From: Phascolarctobacterium faecium DSM 14760
Lineage (GTDB): Bacteria > Bacillota > Negativicutes > Acidaminococcales > Acidaminococcaceae
Assembly: GCF_003269275.1 (NCBI RefSeq)
Contig: NZ_QLTS01000011.1
Span: 1 to 64,000, forward strand
Direction: 5' to 3'
DNA length: 64,000 nt
The notes beneath the pieces were generated by a model. It searched no databases. It saw only the letters and a program-made list of their open reading frames with translations, and was not told the DNA's origin. The translations under genes and the position numbers were made by a program. Positions 18,069-26,524 of the stretch are shown here, piece after piece. The stretch's first letter is position 1. The number at the start of each line of letters is the position of its first letter.

Positions 18069-19031
18069 ATGAAAAAGATACTGTTGGTTTTATTTGCTGT
18101 TTTATTGCTTATAACCAGTGGCTGCGGTCAAAATACAGATATTCCTAAAGCAAATTCTGCCGCTGCTTATGTTGTTACAGATGATAAAGGCCGGCAGATA
18201 AAAATTGCAGGTAAACCGGTACGAATAGTATCTGCAACTTATGGGACTGATGAAATTTTAGCTGAGATCGTAACCCTTGATAGGGTTAAGGCTTTTAGTA
18301 AATGGGCTGGTGATCCTGAAATAACATTTATAACTAAGGAGCAGGCAGACCGTGTCGGTAATAAGGTTGGTGAAAATACTGAAGCAATCGTAGCATTAAA
18401 TCCTGATTTGGTTTTTGTTTCTACGGCTACTCCAGATTCTTTGGTGAAAAATCTGGAAGATATGAAAATTCCTGTATATGTTGCCGGAAGTCCTAAAACA
18501 ATAGAAGCTATGCGCAAAAAGGTTTTGGGCGTAGCTGCTGCTGCTGGTGAAAAGTCTAAGGGTGAAGCACTTGTAAATACTATGGATAACAAACTGGCTG
18601 AACTTGAAAGTAAGCTGAAAGTAATTCCTAAAGATAAGGAAAAGGTTGTAATGGCATTTTCATTTATCGGCGCTATTGGGCGCAAAGATAATTTGCTTGA
18701 TGATATTTTTTCGTATGCTCATGTTCGTAATGGTGCGGCGGAAGCTGGACTTGATCAGGGCAGCAATGCATTATCCAAGGAACGTATCATTGAGATTGAT
18801 CCTGATGTATTTTTATTACCAACATGGAATTTTGATTCTAATAATGATGTGCAAAAATATGCACAGCAGGTGGCTGCTGATCCTGCCTTTAAGAATATCA
18901 AAGCGATAAAAAACAACAGGCTTGAGTTTGTGTCTGACCGTTATCGTTATGTTGCGTCACAGCATGTTACAGATAGTATAGAAGCTGTTGCAAAGGTCGT
19001 TTATCCTGAATTGTTTGCCAAGGGGGAATAA
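18069..19031 (+). CDS. ABC importer substrate-binding lipoprotein (FecB/BtuF type) 2
   Basis: A 320-residue lipoprotein with signal peptide and lipobox ITSGCG (Cys about residue 20), followed by a TroA/BtuF-type two-lobed binding domain (TDDKGRQIKIAGKPVRIVSA; ALNPDLVFVSTATPDSL). It lies inside the nitrogenase-like operon between the K-like subunit and a FecCD permease. The third binding protein at 26.5 kb shares its layout, including a conserved cytosine-flanked helix and an INPDLLIMP-like strand (here IDPDVFLLP). Likely ligand: a metallotetrapyrrole or corrinoid, by context only. Confidence 0.85.
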   Translation: MKKILLVLFAVLLLITSGCGQNTDIPKANSAAAYVVTDDKGRQIKIAGKPVRIVSATYGTDEILAEIVTLDRVKAFSKWAGDPEITFITKEQADRVGNKVGENTEAIVALNPDLVFVSTATPDSLVKNLEDMKIPVYVAGSPKTIEAMRKKVLGVAAAAGEKSKGEALVNTMDNKLAELESKLKVIPKDKEKVVMAFSFIGAIGRKDNLLDDIFSYAHVRNGAAEAGLDQGSNALSKERIIEIDPDVFLLPTWNFDSNNDVQKYAQQVAADPAFKNIKAIKNNRLEFVSDRYRYVASQHVTDSIEAVAKVVYPELFAKGE

Positions 19032-19033
19032 GT

Positions 19034-20068
19034 TTGTTTAATCGAAAATCCGGCAAAAAGTTTATCTTCTTATTATTTATAGGTCTGCTGATTGTAGCGG
19101 CGATATCTTTGACCTGCGGGCAGATAAAAATACCGTTGCATAATACTTTATCAGCCATTGGCTATCAGCTAGGTCTGCCTTTTTTTGATAAAAACGATTT
19201 TACACAGGAGCAGATGGCGGTTGTTTGGTATATAAGGATGCCCCGTATGGTCGTGGGACTTTTGGTAGGTGCCGCTTTAGGTATATCGGGAGCCGTTATG
19301 CAGGGGATTTTCAGTAATCCATTGGCAGATCCTGGTATTATAGGCGTTTCAAGTGGCGCTGCGACAGGGGCAGTACTTTCGATAGCATTGGGCTGGGCGA
19401 CGGAAAGTATGTTTGTGATGCCTGCTTTTGCTTTTTGCGGTTCTGTTTGTGCTGTTGCCTTAACAGTATTTTTAGCAATGCGTAATGGGAAAATACCTGT
19501 TATGACTTTGCTGCTTGCCGGCGTCGCTGTGGGGATGCTGCTTGGTGCGGTGACATCTGGATTGTTGACATTTATGAATGAACAAAAATTACAGCAGTAT
19601 CTGTTCTGGATGGTTGGCGGTCTTGACTACAGACGCTGGGAACATGTTTATATGGCAATTGGCCCTGTAAGTATTGGTGTGATAATAATGCTTGCTTTAT
19701 CAAGACATCTAAATATTCTGGTACTTGGAGAAACAGAAGCCAGAGCAGTTGGTATGCCTGTTTTACCATTTAGAATGGGTTTACTGTTTGTTGCAGCTAT
19801 GACAACTGCCACTTCTGTTTGTGTCAGTGGAAATATAGGTTTTGTAGGATTAGTTGTTCCACATATGATGCGTATGCTGGTTGGACCTGATCACCGCGTG
19901 CTGTTACCTGCCAGTGCTTTGGCGGGAGCTGCATTTTTGGTTGTTTGTGATTCTTTAGGGCGTATCATTATTCCACCTGCAGAAGTCAGGGTAGGCATTA
20001 TGACTGCCCTTTTAGGAACGCCTTATTTCCTTTATTTGCTGCGTAGAATGCAGAAACAGGTATTTTAA
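19034..20068 (+). CDS. ABC importer permease (FecCD/BtuC type) 2
   Basis: A 344-residue FecCD-family permease with motifs IRMPRMVVGLLVGAALGISG, NPLADPGIIGVSSGAATGA and GNIGFVGLVVPHMMRML. The start is TTG at 19034, supported by AAGGGGG seven bases upstream and by hydrophobic sequence beginning soon after. No ATPase gene follows; the next gene is the CobN-like chelatase. The importer must therefore borrow an ATPase, either the one at 13.6 kb or the orphan at 40.5 kb. Confidence 0.9.
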   Translation: MFNRKSGKKFIFLLFIGLLIVAAISLTCGQIKIPLHNTLSAIGYQLGLPFFDKNDFTQEQMAVVWYIRMPRMVVGLLVGAALGISGAVMQGIFSNPLADPGIIGVSSGAATGAVLSIALGWATESMFVMPAFAFCGSVCAVALTVFLAMRNGKIPVMTLLLAGVAVGMLLGAVTSGLLTFMNEQKLQQYLFWMVGGLDYRRWEHVYMAIGPVSIGVIIMLALSRHLNILVLGETEARAVGMPVLPFRMGLLFVAAMTTATSVCVSGNIGFVGLVVPHMMRMLVGPDHRVLLPASALAGAAFLVVCDSLGRIIIPPAEVRVGIMTALLGTPYFLYLLRRMQKQVF

Positions 20069-20091
20069 AGTGAGAAATATGGAGGAAGAAA

Positions 20092-23000
20092 ATGAGCAAA
20101 GTAGTATTTTTAAGTAATGTCGACAGACGTTTTGCAATGATGAAGGTTGCTTTGCAGCAGCTGCAGCAGGAAAATTTATTGAGTAATGATTCTGTTTGCG
20201 TTAAGCTTTCCGATAATACTGTCTGGAATGACGAATGGCAGAAGCTTTTAGAAGATGCAGATATTCTATTGCTTAAATGGATGGGAGCAGGACTTGACAC
20301 CCATTTTTTCAAAAAACTGCTGCCATTTATTAAAAAACATCAACTGCGATATTATATTGACGCTGCCGGTACTGAAGAGGAAGAACTGGTAAGCGGAATA
20401 GAAAAAAATGATTTAGAAAAATTAAAAGCGTATGCTTTGTACAGCGGTATGAAAAATTATCGTAATTTGTTTTTATATGCTAATGGTATTTTGACCGGTA
20501 AAACGGATATCGAACTACCAGATCCTATGTATTGGAGCGCGATTTATCATCCGAAAGCTAAAACTGTTTATACAGATCTGGCAGCATATAAAAAAGATTT
20601 TTGCGATGCTGCAAAACCGACTATTGGTATTTTATTTTATCGTGACGAATGGGTATGGGATGACCTTGTCTATCAAACGGCATTGATTGAAGAAATAGAA
20701 CGTCAAGGAATGAATGCTGTTTGCGTATTTAGTAACGGTATGCCTGTTTTAGAATTAGGAATGCCAAGCCTGATCAAAATTTTTGAAGATTATTTTTGTG
20801 AAAATGGTGTGCCGTCAATAGATGTTTTTATCAATACAATGAAATTTTCGTTGACAGGTGCACGATCAATGACGCTAGATTTTCTGAAGAAATTTAATGT
20901 ACCTGTTTTACAGGCTTATACTTTATTGACACCCTACGAAAACTGGCGTGATGATTTTGAAGGCATGAATGCTATGGAAGTTTCTATCAGCGTAACGATG
21001 CCGGAATTTGACGGCGCGATCCATGGTGTGCCTATAGCTAATAAAAAACTACTGGAAAATGGCGATGTACGTTATCTGCCTATCAACGAGCGCATTGTGC
21101 GTATGGTAAATAAAGCACGGAAATGGGCTGTTTTGCGGCGAAAAAAGAATGCTGATAAAAAAGTTGCGATCATTTTTCACAATTACCCACCGCGTAATTC
21201 TAATATTGGCAGTGCTGTCGGGTTAGATACTATAGAAAGTATCAGACTTGTCTTGCAGGCGCTGAGAGAACGTGGCTATAAAGTTGATACTATCCCTGAA
21301 GACGGGAAAGAATTTATCAATGAATTGACGGCAAATGCTACTAATGATAGAGCTTTGCTTACGGAAAAGCAGCTGGCAGCTGCCAATAAGTTAAGTGGTG
21401 CTGATTATAGAAAATTCTTTGAATTGCAGGAGGAGGGCGTAAAAGCACAGCTGGTAAAAGATTGGGGCGAAGCTCCGGGTGAAGTTATGAACTATGATGA
21501 CGATTTACTTATTCCCGGAACAATGAACGGAAATATATTTGTTACAGTGCAGCCTCCGCGTGGTTTTGGTGAAGATCCAAGCAAAATTTATCACTCTCCT
21601 TTCTGCGCTCCCACGCATCATTATTTGGGTTTCTATCACTGGCTGCGCGATATCTGGCAGGCTGATGCGGTAGTGCATGTTGGTACTCATGGATCCCTTG
21701 AATGGCTGCCTGGTAAAAATGCCGGACTCAATAATACCTGTTATCCGGATATTTCTTTGGGCGATCTGCCTAATATCTATCCTTATCTTATCACGATTAC
21801 CGGTGAGGGTATTCAGGCCAAAAGACGTGGTGCTGCCTGTCTGATAGAACATTTGCCGCCGCCTATGACTGATGCCGGTGTTTACGACGAATTAGAAGAG
21901 CTTGAAAAACTGATGGATGAATATTGTCATTTTGAGACTACTCAGCCGGAAAATTTAGAAAAACTTCAAAGCTTGATTTTAGAAAAAGTAGTGCAGGCAA
22001 ATTTGCAGGATGAAGTTTTTTTTGATGAAGAAAAGCCTTTTAATGATTACGTCATGGGTCTGCATAACTATATTACTGATTTGAAAAATATGCAGGTTAG
22101 GATAGGCTTACATATTTTGGGACAACCGCCTCAGGACGAAAATCTGCGTGAGTATCTAATGCTGTTGACGCGGCTGGAAAATGGTGATATTCCGTCTTTG
22201 ATGCAGGTATTGGCAAAACATTATGGTTTTGACTATTATGACCTGTTGGAAAACAGCGGCTTAATTTACGAACCTTTAAATATTACTTATGGCGCTTTAA
22301 TAGATAAATTACGTGCCCGCAGCCGCAATATCATAGCACTTTTGATTGAGCACGGTTTTGATGAAGAAAAACTGTATAATTTAGAAAATCTTGAGTGGGT
22401 ATGTGATGGAAGCAGCGAATTTAAGTTAGCGCTCAAACAAATCTGCTGCTATATTTGTAATAATATTTATCCCAATCTGATGCTTACTTCACAGGAAAGA
22501 GAAAACCTGCTAAGAGGATTGGAAGGGCAATATATCGAACCGGGACCGTCAGGAGCTCCAAGCAGCGGCGGTGCTGATCTTTTACCTACCGGACGAAATT
22601 TTTATGGTATTGACCCGAGAAATCTGCCAACTCCTGCTGCATGGGAAATAGGAAAAACTTTGGGCGATCAGGTAATCGAAAGGTATATCAGTGAAGAAGG
22701 ACGATACCCTGAAAGTGTTGGTATAGTTTTATGGTCAGGTGCCAATATGCGCAGTCACGGTCAGTGCGTAGCAGAATTTTTATATCTTTTGGGCGTACGG
22801 CCGCAATGGCAGCATGGCAGTCAAAGAGTAATCGGTCTTGAAGTCATACCGCTGATGGAATTGAAACGTCCCCGTATTGACGTCACTGCCAGGATCAGTG
22901 GTTTGTTTAGAGATACTATGCCCAGTGTAATGAATTTGCTGGACAAAGCTGTTTTACTGGTAGGGGAACTTGAAGAAGATGAAGAGCAAAATTACGTTCG

Positions 23001-23808
23001 TAAGCATTTACTTGTTGATAGTCTGGAACTAGAAGCGGAGGGTTTAACAAAAGAAGATGCTTGGCGGCAGGCTGCTTTTCGTATTTTTGGAGATGAGCAG
23101 GGTGTTTATGGCGCTGGCGTAGCAGCGCTTTTAGAGGCAAAAAATTGGGAAAGTATTGATGATATTGCCGAGGTGTATGTTCGTTGGGGCGCGCATGCTT
23201 ATGGCGGCAAGGTCAAGGGTAAGTTTTTACCGCAGCAGTTCCGTAAAAGAATGGGAAGCTTGGACGTAACAATTAAAAACGAGGATAATCATGAAACTAA
23301 TATGCTCAGTTCAGATGATTATAACGCGTATCATGGTGGTATGATCGCTGCAGTACGCAGTATCAAAGGTTCTGCCCCGCGTTCGTACTGCGGCGACAGT
23401 ACTGATAAAAGCAAGGTCGTCATGCACAGTGTACAGGAAGAGGCTAAACGTATTTTCCGCAGTGAAGCTATTAATCCTAAATTTATCGAGGGTATGATGA
23501 AGCATGGATATAAAGGTGCTGCCGATATGGCTAACTATATTGCACACAGTTTCCAGTGGGATGCTACAAGCTCTGTGATGGAAGATTGGATGTATGAAAA
23601 ATATGCCGAAAAATATACATTCGACCCCAAAGTACAGGAATGGCTGCGTGATGTTAATCCATGGGCTTTGCAGCGCATGGCGGAGATTTTACTGGAAGCG
23701 GATCAGCGTGGTCTGTGGCAGGCGAAACCTGAAACCAAAGCAGAATTGCAAAAGATCTATTTATCAGTAGAAGGCGAATTAGAGGAACGCAGTGATGAAC
23801 ATTCCTAA
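20092..23808 (+). CDS. CobN/BchH-family chelatase large subunit
   Basis: A 1238-residue protein of the CobN/BchH/ChlH family, the porphyrin-binding subunit of ATP-dependent metal chelatases. Length matches CobN (about 1250). Hallmarks: HNYPPRNSNIGSAVGLDT, the active-site region VVHVGTHGSLEWLPGKN followed by LPNIYPYLITITGEG (residues about 525-570), and WSGANMRSHGQ. The partner AAA+ and vWA subunits are probably the chlI/chlD-like genes at 31.7-34.7 kb. The anaerobic cbi pathway in this window normally inserts cobalt early with CbiK or CbiX, so CobN is not needed for it. Insertion of another metal, or dechelation as proposed for the CobN-like HmuS of Bacteroidota haem operons, should be considered. 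ATG with GGAGGAAG upstream; it overlaps the radical SAM gene by 14 nt. Confidence 0.9.
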   Translation: MSKVVFLSNVDRRFAMMKVALQQLQQENLLSNDSVCVKLSDNTVWNDEWQKLLEDADILLLKWMGAGLDTHFFKKLLPFIKKHQLRYYIDAAGTEEEELVSGIEKNDLEKLKAYALYSGMKNYRNLFLYANGILTGKTDIELPDPMYWSAIYHPKAKTVYTDLAAYKKDFCDAAKPTIGILFYRDEWVWDDLVYQTALIEEIERQGMNAVCVFSNGMPVLELGMPSLIKIFEDYFCENGVPSIDVFINTMKFSLTGARSMTLDFLKKFNVPVLQAYTLLTPYENWRDDFEGMNAMEVSISVTMPEFDGAIHGVPIANKKLLENGDVRYLPINERIVRMVNKARKWAVLRRKKNADKKVAIIFHNYPPRNSNIGSAVGLDTIESIRLVLQALRERGYKVDTIPEDGKEFINELTANATNDRALLTEKQLAAANKLSGADYRKFFELQEEGVKAQLVKDWGEAPGEVMNYDDDLLIPGTMNGNIFVTVQPPRGFGEDPSKIYHSPFCAPTHHYLGFYHWLRDIWQADAVVHVGTHGSLEWLPGKNAGLNNTCYPDISLGDLPNIYPYLITITGEGIQAKRRGAACLIEHLPPPMTDAGVYDELEELEKLMDEYCHFETTQPENLEKLQSLILEKVVQANLQDEVFFDEEKPFNDYVMGLHNYITDLKNMQVRIGLHILGQPPQDENLREYLMLLTRLENGDIPSLMQVLAKHYGFDYYDLLENSGLIYEPLNITYGALIDKLRARSRNIIALLIEHGFDEEKLYNLENLEWVCDGSSEFKLALKQICCYICNNIYPNLMLTSQERENLLRGLEGQYIEPGPSGAPSSGGADLLPTGRNFYGIDPRNLPTPAAWEIGKTLGDQVIERYISEEGRYPESVGIVLWSGANMRSHGQCVAEFLYLLGVRPQWQHGSQRVIGLEVIPLMELKRPRIDVTARISGLFRDTMPSVMNLLDKAVLLVGELEEDEEQNYVRKHLLVDSLELEAEGLTKEDAWRQAAFRIFGDEQGVYGAGVAALLEAKNWESIDDIAEVYVRWGAHAYGGKVKGKFLPQQFRKRMGSLDVTIKNEDNHETNMLSSDDYNAYHGGMIAAVRSIKGSAPRSYCGDSTDKSKVVMHSVQEEAKRIFRSEAINPKFIEGMMKHGYKGAADMANYIAHSFQWDATSSVMEDWMYEKYAEKYTFDPKVQEWLRDVNPWALQRMAEILLEADQRGLWQAKPETKAELQKIYLSVEGELEERSDEHS

Positions 23809-24829
23809 AATCAAGATGCTTGTTCTCAGCTTGACCGGTCAGTGCAATTTTGCCTGCAAGTACTGTTATGCAGCAGAACATGACGGCAGTATGCTTAAAG
23901 TTGATGATGCCATTAAAGCTGTGAATTTGGCGGCAGGCAGCGGAGAAAAATTTGTTATTCAGTTCAGCGGTGGTGAGCCGCTGCTGAACTTTGAATGTTT
24001 GAAAGCTGTTGTTAAATATGTTCAGGATAATAACCTGCCTGCTGTTTTACAGATACAAACAAATGGATCATTGATGACGGATGAAATAGCAGAATATTTA
24101 TTCAAAAATAAAGTTGCAATTGGTGTCAGTTTAGACGGCAGACCGAATATCAATGATAAGCTGCGCCTGACTAAAGCCGGAGATGGAGCAACAAGTTCAA
24201 TTTTATATGGTTTAGAAGTTTTAAAGCGTAATAATATAGCAGTTGGTATTACCTGCGTAGTTACAGACGAAAATGTCAGCGAATTGGCCGGTATAGTAGA
24301 ATTTGCTTATTTTATAGGGAATATACGCAGGATAGGCTTTGACCTGTTGAGAGGGCAGGGAAGAGGAGCTGTCCTCAAACCGCCTTCCGAAACAGCTATG
24401 CGTAAGGCAATGGAACAGGTTTACGAAAAAGCACGTCAGCTAGCATATTTAACAGGCTATAAAATTCATTTTGCCCAACAGGAACGAGTTAAAATACTTT
24501 GTGCTGATTCTTCCCATGAATTTGGCCACTGTTATGCGATGAATGGAGAAGCAGCTTTTATTGATGCCAAAGGCGATATTTATGCCTGTTCCTCCCTTGT
24601 CGGTAATAAAGATTTTTATATTGGTAATGTAAAAAATGGGCTGGACACTATATTGGTAAAGAAAGTCCAGGAGCAAATCAGAACTTCAATGTTTTTTTGT
24701 AAGCAGTGTGAAGATTTTAAATTGTGTGGTGGCGGCTGTTTTGCCCGCTGGTATGGCAGTGGAGTTAAAGAAGCATATCTCAGCGAATGTGTATTAAAAC
24801 AGGTATCTATTAAACAAATAAAAATATAG
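23795..24829 (+). CDS. Radical SAM/SPASM-domain enzyme
   Basis: A 344-residue radical S-adenosylmethionine enzyme. The cluster motif is C17-x3-C21-x2-C24 (TGQCNFACKYCY), with the SAM-binding FSGGEPLLN following. The C-terminal SPASM region carries the expected Cys set (GHCYAM, YACSS, FFCKQCEDFKLCGGGCF, SEC) for auxiliary 4Fe-4S clusters. Family members mature peptides or proteins (anSME, PqqE-like, thioether enzymes), so a protein substrate is more likely than a tetrapyrrole. The small Cys/His protein 80 nt downstream is one candidate. ATG 23795 is preferred to GTG 23792; it overlaps the end of the cobN-like gene. No terminator is visible after it. Confidence 0.88.
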   Translation: MNIPKIKMLVLSLTGQCNFACKYCYAAEHDGSMLKVDDAIKAVNLAAGSGEKFVIQFSGGEPLLNFECLKAVVKYVQDNNLPAVLQIQTNGSLMTDEIAEYLFKNKVAIGVSLDGRPNINDKLRLTKAGDGATSSILYGLEVLKRNNIAVGITCVVTDENVSELAGIVEFAYFIGNIRRIGFDLLRGQGRGAVLKPPSETAMRKAMEQVYEKARQLAYLTGYKIHFAQQERVKILCADSSHEFGHCYAMNGEAAFIDAKGDIYACSSLVGNKDFYIGNVKNGLDTILVKKVQEQIRTSMFFCKQCEDFKLCGGGCFARWYGSGVKEAYLSECVLKQVSIKQIKI

Positions 24830-24836
24830 AAAATGC

Positions 24837-24867
24837 TTGACCATATGACAGGTATATAGTCTAAAAT
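24837..24867 (+). promoter_or_regulatory. MerR-type promoter/operator 1 (small protein-cbiZ operon)
   Basis: TTGACC, 19-bp spacer, TAAAAT. The overlapping dyad at 24840-24860 has a perfect right half GTATATAGT and a degenerate left half. The 19-bp spacing is the hallmark of MerR-activated promoters. The element matches the copies at 28412 and 31646 in position and sequence. Confidence 0.7.
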
Positions 24868-24908
24868 GATAATGAAAGAAAATAAGAATATTTTAAGAGG
24901 TGATTAAA

Positions 24909-25232
24909 ATGACTTGTAAAGAACATCCTAAATATGAATTGCCGAATACTCCGCATGCCAAACATCGTTATGAAAGCGCTATGAAGCATGTAGAGGCTGC
25001 TAAAGCTGCTGGCAAATCTTCTGAAGAAATTCATGCTATTTTCAAAAAAGTAATGGAATTTGACATCAAAGATGTTGAAAAATTACCTGCTGATGGACCG
25101 CATGCCAAATATAGGAGTGCCGTTATCCATGCTCAAAAAGCAATTGCTGCTGGTAAAAGTAGCGAAGAAGCGCATGAATTATACAGAAAAATCATGGCTG
25201 GTGAAGCAACCGGCGGTTGCGGTCATCATTAA
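24909..25232 (+). CDS. Small His-rich protein with two internal repeats, unknown function
   Basis: A 107-residue protein I do not recognise. Two helical repeats are visible at residues 15-50 and 64-98, sharing PHAK(H/Y)R, AAGKSSEE, an H two residues on, and a final K(V/I)M. It ends in GGCGHH and has ten His and two Cys (C3, C104). No signal peptide or membrane segment. ATG at 24909 with AGAGGTG upstream; the in-frame GTG at 24900 overlaps that site. It is the first gene after a MerR-type promoter, with a riboswitch and cbiZ behind it. A metal or tetrapyrrole carrier, a chaperone, or the substrate of the upstream SPASM enzyme are open options. Confidence 0.8.
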   Translation: MTCKEHPKYELPNTPHAKHRYESAMKHVEAAKAAGKSSEEIHAIFKKVMEFDIKDVEKLPADGPHAKYRSAVIHAQKAIAAGKSSEEAHELYRKIMAGEATGGCGHH

Positions 25233-25249
25233 AATTTCATAATCTGGTT

Positions 25250-25348
25250 GTTAGAAGTGCGTTAAGCCGCGATCCCGTCGCTGGGTATTTATTTAATCCC
25301 TGGAAACAGCCATTTTCGATCTCTGGATAACCTACGAGCGATAGGATT
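25250..25348 (+). ncRNA. Compact, atypical cobalamin riboswitch before cbiZ
   Basis: About 100 nt containing GTGCG, GATCCCGTCGCTGG, a CCCTGG segment and the terminal hairpin CCTA-CGAGCGA-TAGG, whose loop matches that of the full riboswitches here. The long peripheral arm with AGTCAGAAGAACTG is missing. A terminator follows. It is probably a reduced cobalamin-family aptamer, within an operon also driven by the MerR-type promoter. Confidence 0.6.
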
Positions 25349-25385
25349 GAGATTAATGACCGATATGATCGGAATAAAAAACATT

Positions 25386-25421
25386 AGTGTCTTCCTGCCT
25401 GGGCAGGAGGACACTTTTTTT
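25386..25421 (+). terminator. Riboswitch-linked terminator before cbiZ
   Basis: AGTGTC, CCTGCC / GGCAGG, GACACT stem with 2-3 internal mismatches and a T7 tract, 16 nt before the cbiZ start. Confidence 0.85.
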
Positions 25422-25436
25422 ACGGGAGTTGTTAGA

Positions 25437-26519
25437 ATGAAATTATATACAGTGTCTACAGGCGATACAGCTTATCGTTATGAAAAAAGTATCGTAGTGT
25501 TTTTTAAGGGTGCGCGTAAAGTACTTAGCACTTCGGTTTTTAATGGCGGTTATCATGAAAATTATAAAGCTGTATTTAACCACGATGGTAAGGTTGGTTC
25601 AGGGATGCCATGTGAGATGTTAGCTGATACTTATACCGAACATATGCGGATATTAGCCAAGCGTATAGGCTTAGAGCCAGAGCTTGTAACTGGAATGGGA
25701 ACTGCTGCTGATATGGAAAATGTGGCTATAGAATCCTTGAATTATAAAGAACTTACTGTTACTGCTATAGTAACAGGCGGGATTGAAACAAATGGAGGAC
25801 GTGTCGGTGATCCTGCCGATTATTATAAACCTGCGGAAAAACCAGATAAATTGGGTACTATTAACATTATTTTGATACTAGACGCAGATATGCCTCCTGG
25901 AACGCTGGCCAGAGCATTGGTTACATGTACTGAAGCAAAGACGGCTGCAATTCAGGAACTGCTGGCTGGCAGTAACTATTCTACAGGACTTGCGACAGGA
26001 TCAGGGACGGACCAAACAATAATTGTTGCTAATTCGGATTCTGAGCTGTATTTTGAAGGAGCCGGAAAACATTCTAAAATGGGTGAGCTTATTGGAAAAA
26101 CCGTTACTAAAGCAGTTAAAGCGGCATTATCAAAACAGTCTGGACTCAATCCTAGAACACAGCACAATGTGTTTAGACGCCTAAAACGTTTTCAAGTGAC
26201 AACGCAAAGTATCTGGCTTTTATTCCAGCAGCAGTTAGCTGTCTTAAAGCCTGATTTCTTAGAAGCGGCAGAAAAGCTTGCACAAGAACCTGTAATGCTG
26301 ACATATACTTCTTTATATATACATTTGTTGGACCAGTTTTTATGGGGATTACTTGATAAAGATGAGGTCATGAATGCAGCAGAAAAGCTATTGAGTGACA
26401 TTGCGGGAGAATATGATACAGAAAGTATCGCGCTGAATGAGGTTTCGGTAGAAGCTATGATGAAAGCCTGGAGTGAGTTGTTTGTGAATATTATTGCAGA
26501 TAATATTCAAAGGAACTAA
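25437..26519 (+). CDS. cbiZ: Adenosylcobinamide amidohydrolase (CbiZ-like) with C-terminal extension
   Basis: A 360-residue protein. Its first about 230 residues match CbiZ, which hydrolyses the aminopropanol side chain of (adenosyl)cobinamide to cobyric acid during corrinoid salvage. Motifs: STSVFNGGY, VTGMGTAADMENVA, VTGGIETNGGRVGDPADYY, ADMPPGTLARALVTCTEAK and STGLATGSGTDQTIIV. The last about 130 residues are an extra, mostly helical region. CbiZ proteins are usually near 220 residues, so this is an extension or fusion of unknown role. The ATG at 25437 follows the terminator and has GGGAG upstream; the longer frame from 25347 runs through the riboswitch and terminator and is not real. A binding protein follows 5 nt downstream. 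Confidence 0.87.
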   Translation: MKLYTVSTGDTAYRYEKSIVVFFKGARKVLSTSVFNGGYHENYKAVFNHDGKVGSGMPCEMLADTYTEHMRILAKRIGLEPELVTGMGTAADMENVAIESLNYKELTVTAIVTGGIETNGGRVGDPADYYKPAEKPDKLGTINIILILDADMPPGTLARALVTCTEAKTAAIQELLAGSNYSTGLATGSGTDQTIIVANSDSELYFEGAGKHSKMGELIGKTVTKAVKAALSKQSGLNPRTQHNVFRRLKRFQVTTQSIWLLFQQQLAVLKPDFLEAAEKLAQEPVMLTYTSLYIHLLDQFLWGLLDKDEVMNAAEKLLSDIAGEYDTESIALNEVSVEAMMKAWSELFVNIIADNIQRN

Positions 26520-26524
26520 AGATA

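Noticed and set aside
20092-23808. Chlorophyll-type BchH magnesium chelatase
   Set aside because: No other chlorophyll genes occur in the window; neighbours point to corrinoids or other tetrapyrroles. The name CobN/BchH family is kept neutral.
25347-25436. Extended N-terminus of CbiZ
   Set aside because: It reads through the riboswitch 3' end and terminator; homology and the ribosome site begin at 25437.
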